Under the pieces are notes generated by a model. The model saw only the letters and a list, made by a program, of their open reading frames with translations. It ran no database searches and was not told the origin of the DNA. A program made the position numbers and the translations under genes. A DNA stretch of 64,000 bases from Neostapfia colusana (taxonomy: Eukaryota; Streptophyta; Magnoliopsida; Poales; Poaceae), in assembly GCA_030760725.1 (NCBI GenBank), contig JASWHV010000003.1, positions 111,570,153 through 111,634,152 of the forward strand, given 5' to 3'. Positions 34,974-45,114 of this stretch are shown one piece after another. The first letter of the stretch is position 1. Each line of letters begins with the position of its first letter.

Positions 34974-35411
34974 TAGTTCAAGGAAGGTGCAAGCGCTGGG
35001 AAGTGCGAAGGGAAGCCGCGATGCGGGTAAGATCCCCTTTTAAAACTATCCAGATACGATTCAAAGCGATTCGAAACTCTTCAAATACGCCGCATGGGCA
35101 ACCGCTTCGGCTCCAAGACCGAGCACCGATGACAAGTGGACCCAAGTCGTCCAGCTGAAGCGGTGGGCCAAGAAGTCAGTCTCCCAAGGAGACGAGACGG
35201 CAAGGTGCTTCGGCGGTTCCCGAAAAGAGCGCCGCAACATGCAGAAGTGGCAGCCTTGGGAACCGCCGCAGTAAAAGCAACCATCAAGTGGGCACACGCT
35301 CCCACGATCCCGTGACTGTTCGTGCTCCGGCAGTGGTTAATGCGGGACTTAGAGAAAGTGTGCGGAACAGAAGAGACGGAGGCCCCACCTCAGGCTCGCT
35401 ATCTCCCCCGA
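34974..35411 (+). other. Element B spacer between antisense gene and 3' LTR
   Basis: This holds the presumed promoter side of the antisense gene. A weak TATA-like TTTTAAAAG on the minus strand lies near 35036-35046. Nothing else is convincing. Confidence 0.5.
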
Positions 35412-35429
35412 GATGGGCCAGGGGGCCAC
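35412..35429 (+). other. Element B polypurine tract region
   Basis: GATGGGCCAGGGGGCCAC abuts the 3' LTR. It is G-rich rather than purely purine; I infer a PPT from its position directly upstream of the LTR. Confidence 0.75.
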
Positions 35430-36515
35430 TGTCGGTACCCTTGATACGGGGTACCCTCGCGCATAGGGGGAAATGCCTAAGGACCTCGCCCTTCTCCGCA
35501 GGGAGAGCTCCGAAGGCGCCACGTGTCCAGCAGGGCCGGACCTCCCTCTCCTCAAAGGAGAGCTCCGGACCCGCCACGTGGCCGGCAGAAGCCGGACCTC
35601 CCCCCTCCGTGGGGGGAGCTCCGAAGGCTCCACGTGTCCCGCGGGGCCGGACCTCCCTTTTCTCAGAGGAGACCTCCGGGCCCGCCACGTGGCCAGCAGA
35701 AACCGGATCTCCCCCCTCCGCGGGGAGAGCTCCGAAGGCTCCACGTGTCCCGCGGGGCCGGGCCTCCCTCTCCTCAGAGGAGAGCTCCGGGCCCGCCATG
35801 TGGCCAGCAGGATGACGCTGCCTGCCCCCGCGCGGTAGGCAGCGGGCGTAAAGACGCACCATACCTTGCCCGTACAAGGTATTCAAGGCCCGCGCCTTCC
35901 CAAGACGCGGAGACGCAGAGCACGCCTCTGTCAGGTGCCGTTGCGCCCAGTCACATCACAGACTGGCGCGCCGTGTCAGAGCCTGCCCGCCAATAAACAA
36001 AGCAACAAGACATCCACTGCTGCCCCTGCCATCATCAACCACTACGACTAGCTTGTGGCATGGGCAGGGCGGCAGAACGAAGACTCGGAAGCCTTTGCCA
36101 GAGACAACTACCGGCATAACTGCAGGTACGATAGTCGGCAGACAATCTCCCCGGGACCACCTGTCGGGTCCCGGGCCCCCCTTGTAAGCCACTCGAGCCT
36201 TGGGCTATAAAAGGCTCGGGTAGGCAATGTTAGCAAGGGTACGAACTCTGTGAACTCGCACCCTAGACATCACTCACCCTCAAGCTCAGGACTCCGGTTC
36301 TGAGCAGCAAGCAATACAGCGAGCACCTCTGCTCGCCGTGGACGTAGGGTTTTACGCTCCGGCGGCCTGAACCACGTAAAACTCGCCGTGTCAAGCTTCT
36401 CCCTCACTCGTCCCTAACGCTAAAGCTCTCCGCAAGTGTCTAGCTTCTCCAAAAAAGAACCTCCGCGGGCTGCCCAGAGCAGGTCCGAGGGAACTGTCGA
36501 CCACACACTTCGACA
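35430..36515 (+). repeat. Element B 3' LTR
   Basis: A 1,086-bp LTR, colinear with 19804-20889, with the same six-unit G-box array (about 35505-35806) and TATA box (36206-36213). Many of the roughly 40 differences from the 5' LTR are CG transitions. Confidence 0.95.
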
Positions 36516-36520
36516 GCGCT
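36516..36520. repeat. Right target site duplication of element B (GCGCT)
   Basis: GCGCT follows CTTCGACA and equals 19799-19803. The C gag frame resumes directly after. Confidence 0.95.
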
Positions 36521-36669
36521 GTATGCAGCGCAACATCTTCAAGGGGAAGACTGTACATGGTGGGCGAACTACATCGCTTCATTACCGGCTGGCCATGCTG
36601 TCACATGGATCGAGTTCCGAGAGGCGTTTCACGCCTATCACATACCTCCCGGTGTTATGGAGAGGAAGC

Positions 36670-39600
36670 TGTAAGGGCCCCACGGCCTTGTCGAGCCAGG
36701 ATCACTCTGAGGGACGCTGCGTGGCACATCACCGGATAACGCACATCAAAGATACAAAGCGGAAGCAAAGTTTTATTACATAAACCAGTTTATGAACATT
36801 TTTACAACAAAATAGTTCAGTCTACACTCATAGGCGTAGACTACGCATCGAGTTCACGTTCAGCCCGTGAACGTGTCCCCGCTAGCACGCACACACACTA
36901 ACATGGCGGCGTGCATGACTCCCACTCGACGGGGTTCCCCTCCTGGGGTTCCGTCTCCTCCTCGGGAGACCCTTCCTCATAAACCTCTGCAAAAGCTTCA
37001 AACACAAGCAGTGAGCATGATGGCTCAGCAAGACTGACCCGTCTCTCCTATACATGAAACTTCTACATGAATGGTTTTAGGGTACATGAGGTAAAATAAG
37101 TTACAAAGGTCTCACCTAATTAATGGCACCTTACTTTCAAGTTTTAGCAGCAGGTTGTGGAGAACTTTACGCTAAGGCACATGAGAGAGCCGCAATCAAA
37201 CAAGAAATGCATTTCTCTCATGTACTTTGCCCAAATTGAAAAGAACTTTAATTAGCTCTAAACTACAACAAGACATTAACATGCAAAGTATATCTTTCAA
37301 ATCAGAAAACTTTTAACATGTATCTAGCCTGTTCTTTCTACGTAACGGTATAGTGAACAAGTGGTACTCACTGACCGCGAGGGACGGCGACTATAATCAA
37401 TTTACACCTGCAGGGTTACCCGAATAACCCGTCAGGTACGCCCGGACTCGATGTTGCCTACAGCAACCATCACGGACGTCGTACGCAACCACCTTTCACC
37501 CGTTAGCCGAATATTGAACCGGTCCTATCTTCATGAGCAAGAGGTCTCTGCACGCGCATCCGCAGTGCTGCCAGCCGATTTACACCTCAAGCGCTCAACC
37601 TCCTGTCTGAACGATAGGCAATGTCTCAATACCCAGCTACCTGAGTTACATCGGTTTCCCGGTTCCCATATAGCCGGTTGGTCTTTGGTACTGTTCTAGC
37701 TTGTTTAAAAGGCCCGCACATGGCTCGGTCCTCAATCGACACAAGCGGAGCTATAGCACCCAGGCCCCAAAGTCCTGCTGCCCTTACTCTCCGCTAGGTC
37801 TCATTTTTCTTGCCATGTGTTTCATTTGCTATCCTTACCCGAGCGATGTGCCTCTAGCCTATTCTCGCGAGTAGTTCCAACTACTCGACTTGTACCGAAT
37901 CCTACACTATCTTAGCATTGAAGTAGCTAACGAGGTTTTCAAACCTAATCCCAACCCAGGGTTTTCTTGGCTATGCATTTGGGTTTCAATCAAGACTCTA
38001 ATGCAAGAATTAAGTGAGTGCTCAAAGTAAGTTCTCAAAATAGTAAAAATTTGTAAAAATGGTTAATGCAAACCGGAGCTTGCCTTGCTGCTCTTGGTCA
38101 TAGGCTAGCTGTTCCTATGGAGTGACGAAGTCTAATACTTCGGGTTCCTCCTCAACCTTAGCGACTACATGAGATAAACATGTATATGTATCAATTTAAA
38201 TGCATTTGAATTGAAGTTAAACTTGTGAAGACTATAAGTCCTACTAGACAGACCCAATGACTCTGAAATTTTTACTGTGGATTGGTTACAACCTAAACAG
38301 AGACTTGGAAAAGTTTCATTTGCAGCAAAGCTCATTTGAGCTCTCCACAAATAATTATGTACTTGACATCAATTGGATCTCTCAGGGTGTTCTAGGGATT
38401 TTCATGGAGCAAGCCATGACTTTATGAAAACTAGATTTCCAGACGGTTCTAATGGAGTTGGTTTCAATTAATTTGAAGGTTCCTAGCTAAAGATATGAGC
38501 TAAACCATTTCAGGGAAATTCTGAAAATGTTTCTGGACATTTTCTATTTTCTCTGGAACAGTTTCATTAATCACACCATTAGGTGGATCAAATGAGCTCA
38601 AATGGATCTGAAATTTGTATTGTAGCTCAGGGATATTTTAGTGAACATCCTAGCAAAACTTAAGAATTTTCCTCCAAGGGGTTTTCCAGTTAAAATTTTA
38701 CACACTTTAAACTTTCAAGAACTAATTCTGGAGAAATAAGGATCTTCATAGTGTGAAACTTGATTTGTTGGAAAGTACTCAGAGATCTGAATCCAACAAA
38801 ATTTGGTTCACTCGATTTTGAGTTTCCTAGCCAAAGTTATGTGGGTTTGAAGTTTGAACTAAAACTGAAAATCGGGAAATGTTTAAAACACTGCACGTGG
38901 GTCCTACGCACAGTGTCTTCATCTACCTCCCGCCAGCGCCCGAGCGCGCGACGCTCAGCGACGGTGGCGCGGTTCGTTCTCGGCCGCTACTGCCTAATTT
39001 TCGACACGATTTCTTCCTACGTGATCCTTGGAGCACGGCGCACACGCTGGGCAACTTCTCGGACCTCGACATCGCCGGAAACCTAGTCGGCGACGGCGAA
39101 GGCGGAAGATGAGCTCGGGTCCGAAGGTGCTAGCTCGTCTCGTCGGTGAACAAGATCAGCCAATGGGTCACAAAGCACCACTGGGGCACGGGGAAGATAA
39201 CCCTGCCCTACTCTTGGCCGGAGATCGTCGGGAAAGTAGACTTCACCGGCGACCCGAGCCGTTTTCACCGGCGGTGGCCAAACTCCGGTGCTCTGCTCAC
39301 TGGGTTGATCAACACCGCTAGGATTTGGCTGAGGTGACCTTGAGGTGATACTCTAGCTTCAGCTCGACCAGGATTCCCAGTGATCAAGTGATCGAGATGA
39401 AATTTGAGTTTTGGTTCTCGGTGTTCTATCCGGCGATCATCAGGAAAACTGAAATTCCAGCTAACCGGTGCTTAGAAGGACCTTGGGAGTTCAGGGAGAT
39501 CTACTAGACTTTGATGCTAACCTCAGAGACACGTTTGTCGCGCTGGAGAAGCCTAGTGCTGCTCGGACGACGGCGTCGAGTTGGAGAAGCTCTCGGGTTG

Positions 39601-40361
39601 ACAGAGCGATGGAAGATCGGCTCGGACAAGCTCAACCGAAGCAGATCACGAGCAGCTGAGGGCTGTAACACGTCGAGCAAGGACCGGCGGCGCCGTTTGT
39701 GGCCTTAGCTCGTGGTGGAAGGAACTGTTTTCGCGGGTCAACGGCAAGGTGGTGAGGTGGAGCTGTGCGGCGATCGGCTCAGGTTTCTCAGCGCTGGAAA
39801 CGTTGAGGCAGCGTGAAAACGTGCTGCTGCCGGCGGTAGCTTGCAGCTAAATAGATGGGGACGTCGGTTCCTGGCTCTGGTCGGCGACCAGGAGGTGGCA
39901 GCGGTCGGCAGCGCCGTGGCGCTCGCGTGGTCGCGCGCAAGAACCGAGCTGCGGTGAGTTGGGTCGGTTAAACACTAGTGAGGCTGCCATGTGGGTCCCA
40001 CTCCGGTTTTAACCTCTGAAATTGAATTTTCCCCACTGCTTTAAACAATAGAGACCCAAATAACCCTGGTCACTTGAATTATCTACCCTCTGGCCATTTG
40101 AACTGGATAGAATTCAAATTGGGAAGTGTTTGAATTTATTTTCAGCACATATGCAGTTTGAATTTGGAGTTTGAATTTGCTAAACTAAGCTCATGTCAAG
40201 ATCAACTCCAAATGGAGTGAAATTTGGGGTGTGAGTTCACAAAAATGTGCTGAGTAAGAATATGCCTCCCACTTTTGAACTTATGGGATGGAAGTGGTTT
40301 GAATTTGAATTTGGGTTCAAACTAACCCTTTTCTAGCTATACCCAAAAATACCTCAAAAAG
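36670..40361 (-). mobile_element. LTR D (F-family relative), minus orientation, cut by element E
   Basis: This is an LTR read on the minus strand, related along its length to the LTR of F: shared blocks include the CTGGCTCGACA terminus region, the island at about 37330-37410, exon-like segments at 38084-38164 and 36898-36986, and the stretch near 40190-40250. It starts in C's gag after GAAGC (36665-36669, candidate duplication). It stops at 40361 where E is inserted, about 250 bp short of the expected LTR 5' end. Whether D is a solo LTR or the 3' LTR of a complete element cannot be told from this window. Confidence 0.88.
36898..38164 (-). other. Split acidic ORF in LTR D
   Basis: Exon 1 is 38164-38084 (minus), after acceptor CATGTAG: VAKVEEEPEVLDFVTP, then a TAG where F has GAG, then EQLAYDQEQQ. 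The donor is CAAG/GCAAGCT. Exon 2 is 36986-36898, after TTTTGCAG: VYEEGSPEEETEPQEGNPVE and so on to a stop. The predicted intron is 1,097 nt. Compared with F, exon 1 differs at seven sites, of which six are synonymous and one is the nonsense change. Confidence 0.55.
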
Positions 40362-40760
40362 TGTAACACCCCAAAACCTGCTAAAGAGGGGAGCTTAAAA
40401 TTTTTTGGACGTATTGCACGTGGTGTAGAAATTCAAATTCAAACTGGAATTCAAATTCAAATCAAAACAGAAAAGAAAAGGAAAAAGAAAAAAAGAAAAA
40501 GAAAAACCCCAACCGGCCAGTGGGCCGAAACCCGCCAGCCGGCCCACTACCTCCCAGCGCCAGCCCAAACCCGCGCCCCTCTCTTCCTCTCACTGACACG
40601 CGGGGCCCGCATGTCATCCCTCACCTCCCGCACGCCCGCCCGACCCCGGACTCTTCCAAACGCCCGATCAAAACAAACCCCGGAACCCATGCGCCCAGCC
40701 ACGATTTCCGGTCCCGGACGCCCCCAACTCGATCTCAACAGGCCGCCGCCCTCCCTCGCC

Positions 40761-40801
40761 TATTTAAACGCCGACAATCGCCCTGTTCCCCCCCCCCCCC
40801 C
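40761..40801 (+). promoter_or_regulatory. Element E core promoter: TATA box and C-run
   Basis: TATTTAAA (40761-40768) is followed 20 bp later by 14 consecutive C (40788-40801), where transcription would begin. The 3' LTR copy has TATTTAAA at 63212-63219 and 15 C. The start site is inferred from spacing. Confidence 0.65.
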
Positions 40802-42325
40802 GATCGGCCGTTTTTCTCTCCGATGAGAACCGAAGTTTCTACAGCCGATTTCTGTAGATCCTTGCTCAAATTCCCTGATCTAACGTGCTGATCACGTTCC
40901 ACCGCCGCCGGGGAGCCCTGCAGCTGAAGGAAACGACGTGTCTTGCGCCCCAACCACCACTCCGACGTGCACCGAAGACTATCGCCGTTGAAGCTCGCCG
41001 CCGACCGACTTCCAGGGCCTCCGAGTGCAGGAAAACCCCTCGGTGAGCATCCCCTACCCCTCCGCAGCCGATTCATGCAAAAAGATGCGAGTTCTAACGT
41101 GTAGCGGCAAAAGCCGAGGCTGCCCCGGGGAGATCGCCACCCCCCGCCGCCGCGCGGGCGGGCTGGTTCCGGCCAGGGCGACGTGGTCCCTTGAGGGCCA
41201 TCTATTTTAAATTGCACGGTACAAATAAAACCCATGCGTACCGGTTCGGCGATCAAATCTGAGCCGTCTGTTTTAAATCGGACGGTCCATGTCAGCCCCG
41301 CGTTATAAAGGCCGGGATTCTTATGCGCTACCCCCTGGGGATCTCAGAAAAAACGAGCTAGCCCCGGAAACTTCTGATCTAGCCCCTGGAACTTCAGAAA
41401 TTCGTGTAAATTCATTTAAAAATCAGTTTTAACCCCTGGACTTAATAAAAATTTGGAAAACCCCTCTGTTATGTGTAGTTAGACCCCTGGAAATTTAGGA
41501 AATAATAAATTAAACCCTGCAGTAGGGTGGATTTACCTTTTTGACCCTATATGGTATTAAATCCAGAAATTTGAATATGTGACTAGGATTTAAATTTAAA
41601 AGGTAAGGCAAACACATGTGCAAATTCAAATTTAAACTCTCCTAGCACTTGGAAAACTCTAGAATGAGTTAAAAATAGATTTTAGGCTGAAATGAAATCT
41701 GCCTAAGTGTTGTTCATATTTATTAGTTCTAGAAACACATTTTTAGGCTAGGAAATAATTCTAAAACTGATAAAATAAATTTAAATTAGTTCACATCAGA
41801 GGAGAAGTTCAAAAATATATTATTTAATATTTTAGATCAGAACCTATTCTGTTTAGACGATATGTCCTACTATTTAATATTAAAACTCTCTTTTAGGCAT
41901 AGAAAATAAATCTGAAAAATATAGGAAAATAGGTATGCATAATTAGAAAATTATAAATGAAGTCTCCAAATCCAAAAACTTCAGTTTAGGATTTGGTAGA
42001 AGATCTGAAAACCAATTTGGAGTAGGAAGTTACCTTTCATGCAAACTTGGTAGCTACGAAGTGTATTAATTGAATATAAAGAATTTGTTCAAAATGGAAA
42101 TTCATATATAGTGTGCAAACAGAAATCTGAATACAAAAGTTAGAAATCATATACATATGTTTAAAAGTGCATGTAGGCCAAAAATTAACACATGAAGAGT
42201 AACCACAACACTTAGAAATGTGAATGACTTTCATAGGTATGTATGTGTGGTTTGTATGAAGTGAAAGTGTGAACTATGTATTATGGATTGTTGTTTTCTT
42301 TTGCTATGTGTATTGGCATGAGTAG

Positions 42326-43547
42326 AACCTGCCCCAGAGCAAGTTCTCCCCTTCCAAGACCAAGACTTTCCATTCCCAGAGCAGCAGGAAGAAGGCAAGT
42401 GTCCTTGACCACTATGATCCTATAATAGGATGTGTAGATAGAATTATTTGCATTGTCAATTGAAATATGAAACCCATGCTAGGAAGTTTACCTAGAATTG
42501 CATTACCTTGTTTCCTTGTAGCTTGGGTTGGGATCTATTTTATCATGTCATATATTTATATGCTTATGCTTAGCCATTCTTAGAATGGGATAAGTGGGAT
42601 ATGAGATCATCAACTTATTTACCTTACTCTTGAATGAGATATTATGAGTTATGTAGAGGTAGGGATCAAGGCAAGTTAGATGATTTGGTTGGTGCTGTGT
42701 GCACGAGACTCGGGTTTGTGTTTAGTACTTGCCTGGATCCTAAGGACCGGTTCATGGAGCATGTAACCTGGCTTTACCGTGCCAACCACATGCTGAGATG
42801 GGGCAGCTTGGCCAATTAATTAGGTGTATCCCCGGCGTAGTATGGGTTGTTGGATGGTGCGGGGAATAGGTGTCAGCTGGACTACCATATGATCTGCAAG
42901 GCTCAAGAGGGGCCCACTGCAGCGGGGTTGGAGCCTCTTGTATTCTGTTAGGGGTGAAACCTTAGTGGGCCCACGCTCATCGGGAATCCCTTTGTCAAGG
43001 CCTCATAGTGATGTCCTGGCTACACACGTGGGAAGTGTGAACGTGGTTCGCGGCCACTGGCATAATGGAGGTTCTTTTAGTCCACCCGGCAACGGGGGAT
43101 GAAATCACTACATGTGGGTACAGTGGTGCAAACTCTGCAGAGTCAAAACTGTCATGACAGCCGTGCTCATGGTCAAGAGCGGCTTGGACTTATTAATGAT
43201 TAGAGGATGATGGATTGGGAAGTTGAGGATGTTAAGCGGGAAGCTTAACATTTGAGTTGAGACTATGTGTACTTGATATTGATGATGGGTTGAGGGATTG
43301 GGACCATTTCACCTGTGTAGTAATGTAGGTGCTTAATAAGCTAAGGTGATAGGTAATAATTGCGTAGTGCTTTAACCATGAGTTCAACCTCTCCTTGCTC
43401 TAGTCATGCATGACATAACTTTCCCACACTTGCTGAGTACCCACGGTACTCAAACTTGCTTTTCTGTTGGTTTATATTGCTTCTCAGGTCAAGAGAATGA
43501 TGTGGTGTTTAATGACCAAGACTTTGGTCCCGAAGAAGGATTCTAGG
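42326..43547 (+). other. Split acidic/Gln-rich ORF in element E 5' LTR (GC-AG intron)
   Basis: Exon 1 is 42326-42394, after acceptor GAGTAG: PAPEQVLPFQDQDFPFPEQQ and acidic residues, ending in codon position 1. The donor AAG/GCAAGTG matches the plant GC-donor consensus. Exon 2 is 43489-43547, after TTGCTTCTCAG: QENDVVFNDQDFGPEEGF then TAG. The intron is 1,094 nt. Exon ends, phase, intron length and composition match D and F although E's LTR is otherwise hardly alignable to theirs. No ATG lies in exon 1; an upstream exon from the first 300 bp of the transcript (possible donor 41042) is one option. No function is known to me. Confidence 0.6.
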
Positions 43548-43797
43548 TTCACGGATTCCCCCGGGCAACGCCTCTGATGGAGCCCACAAGATTTATATTT
43601 CGCTGCTGTTTTATTTACATGTCATGAACTTATTATTGTCCATCGAGACGTATGCTATGTAAGACTTATTTATATTCAACACCTGGCTTGTAATAAATGA
43701 TGCTTCACTATTTGTCATCACATGTATGATAGAATGATCCTGGCATACATGTGGTATTCACTCGGTTGTTCTTCGGAGAAACCGGGTGTGACAGAAG

Positions 43798-43809
43798 TGG
43801 TATCAGAGC
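43798..43809 (+). other. Element E primer binding site (initiator Met tRNA)
   Basis: TGGTATCAGAGC, four bases after the LTR end. Confidence 0.95.
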
Positions 43810-44010
43810 CAAGGTTGCTCGTAGGAACGTGGACCTAGGTAGAAATGGACGTATTTAAGGACCCTATTTTCTTAAAAACTATTTTACAAAGGTGTGGGTT
43901 GAAAGTGTTATTTATTGGGGTCAATTTATTCATCTCACCCCAACTGTCATTCAAAATACAATTTTTGTTTAACTCTTATCTAACTTAATTTTAAATGCTT
44001 TATGTTTTAG

Positions 44011-44781
44011 ATGGTTCGCATGATCCACACCGCCCGCAAGTCCACCGGAGGGAGAGTTCCTGTAGTTGCCCTTACCTTGAGAGAGGAGAACCGTCCGGTG
44101 ACGTACCACTCCTACGGGTTGGCAGTAGGAAGCTTGTTGCGCCGTCTTCGGCGTATGCTCCACGCCGCCAGCAATACGGGCAAGCTAATCATACACTACA
44201 GCTCCACCCGGACCATCCGTGAGAAGCGGGAAGAATGGAGTTCAGAAACGAGGATTATCCATGAAAATCAGCTGCTCAAGATCCACTGCTCTCCTGCTTA
44301 TCGGGCGACACAGGTCGATGCTGAGAAGGATGTCACCTGGGAGGCCATCACCTGCCAGAGTTACATCAACCGTCGCCACCTGGACAGGACTGAGTACATG
44401 TATGTCCTCCAGCGTGAGAGTGTCACCGCGGAGTACAAGTACCCGCCAGTGCAGCACGGGACTTCCCATGAGCACATGGACCTGTGCTTGGAGGATGCTG
44501 CTATGCTCAGCACTCGACTGCAGGAGTGTCAGCAGGAGCTTCAGGATGTTCGTGACACCCTGAAGGAGACTGAGGCATTGCTTCAAGCCAGCTTGAGGGC
44601 GAGAGAAAGAGGAGATGGGAATGAACTGTGTGTCACCGTGAATGACACATGGACTCCTGACTCCCCAGACCGCCGGGCGAGCAGGCGTCGCCGCACTTCT
44701 CCACCAGCAGCTTTCCCACCCAAAGCGGAATCAGAGGGCAGTCGCAATAATAAGAAAGACCCCGAAGAGCCAGCTCAGTGA
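44011..44781 (+). CDS. Element E ORF0-like protein upstream of gag
   Basis: This is an uninterrupted 256-codon frame between primer site and gag, in the position of ORF0 of rice RIRE3/RIRE8. It begins MVRMIHTARKSTGGRVPVVA, has a central basic region, a predicted coiled coil around residues 165-200 (LSTRLQECQQELQDVRDTLK) and a charged, Ser/Arg-rich tail with RRASRRRRTSPP. No enzyme motif is visible. It is intact although gag-pol of E is broken, but one intact short frame in an old element can be chance. Its role is unknown; nucleic acid binding would fit the basic tail. Confidence 0.75.
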   Translation: MVRMIHTARKSTGGRVPVVALTLREENRPVTYHSYGLAVGSLLRRLRRMLHAASNTGKLIIHYSSTRTIREKREEWSSETRIIHENQLLKIHCSPAYRATQVDAEKDVTWEAITCQSYINRRHLDRTEYMYVLQRESVTAEYKYPPVQHGTSHEHMDLCLEDAAMLSTRLQECQQELQDVRDTLKETEALLQASLRARERGDGNELCVTVNDTWTPDSPDRRASRRRRTSPPAAFPPKAESEGSRNNKKDPEEPAQ

Positions 44782-45114
44782 TACGAGTTGTTTAGAGTTC
44801 TTTCCCTTATTTCAGCAGGTTATCGAGTAGTCGAGTCAATACCTTAGTTATTTGTGTGTTATTATTTGTTGTGTGACGTGAGTTGTGGAAGCCATGGGCA
44901 TTTGTCCACAACCTCGTCTTTAGGTTGCTTTGCTTTGATGTGTCAACCCCTATGAATTAAGAGTGCATTTATTTTCGCGTGAGACGTGACTCCCAAAAGC
45001 GAAACCCCCAGAAAATGTTAATATATATTAAGGCCTCAAAAGATTAAGTTTAAACAAGCAATTTGGGAAGTTAATACGTAATGCTTTAAGTTAACATTTG
45101 GTTGATCATGATAG
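44782..45114 (+). other. Element E spacer between ORF0 and gag
   Basis: AT-richer non-coding DNA of about 330 bp. I see no promoter, splice site or repeat that I could support. Confidence 0.6.

Larger units (their letters stand above)
19804..36515 (+). mobile_element. Element B: Tat-lineage Ty3/gypsy element with antisense gene
   Basis: B spans 16,712 bp, of which 3,860 are solo LTR G and its duplication. It has 1,086-bp LTRs, a GCGCT duplication, and a primer site TGGCGCGCCAGGTA that differs from the Met type of the other elements. Gag, protease, RT, RNase H, a second archaeal-type RNase H and integrase follow on the plus strand. A long antisense gene lies between pol and the 3' LTR. The dual RNase H and extra antisense ORF mark the non-chromovirus Tat group (RIRE2/Grande-like). 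About 40 differences between the LTRs by eye give roughly 3.5-4 % divergence. Several stops, frameshifts and a lost integrase residue make it inactive. Confidence 0.93.
19411..36669 (+). pseudogene. gag: Element C gag, interrupted by element B and cut by LTR D
   Basis: The reading starts at MVRTRSTQEEGGPSQVRGDE (19411). It runs through a Gln/Pro-rich stretch to a stop at 19612-19614, and resumes in another frame (about 19560-19803) with HPPVFMEAKEPLEVDIFIRT and KFGLLRCTEHQKAL. Element B interrupts it at 19804-36520. It continues at 36521-36669 with LYAAQHLQGEDCTWWANYIA and VTWIEFREAFHAYHIPPGV, the capsid signature of Ty3/gypsy Gag, before LTR D cuts it off. Together these show a typical N-terminal and central Gag. 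There is one frameshift besides the two insertions. The zinc knuckle and pol lie beyond the window. Confidence 0.85.
40362..43793 (+). repeat. Element E 5' LTR
   Basis: A 3,432-bp LTR, TGTAACACCCC...GTGTGACA. It has an A/G-rich stretch (40466-40505), a TATA box at 40761-40768, a C14 run at the likely cap region, a possible first donor GTGAGC at 41042, the split ORF (42326-43547), a palindromic island (43128-43181) and a poly(A) signal AATAAA at 43692-43697. Confidence 0.94.

Noticed and set aside
40520..40891. 123-codon ORF at the start of E's LTR (and 62856-63218)
   Set aside because: It crosses the TATA box and C-run, and its frame changes between the two LTR copies through indels.
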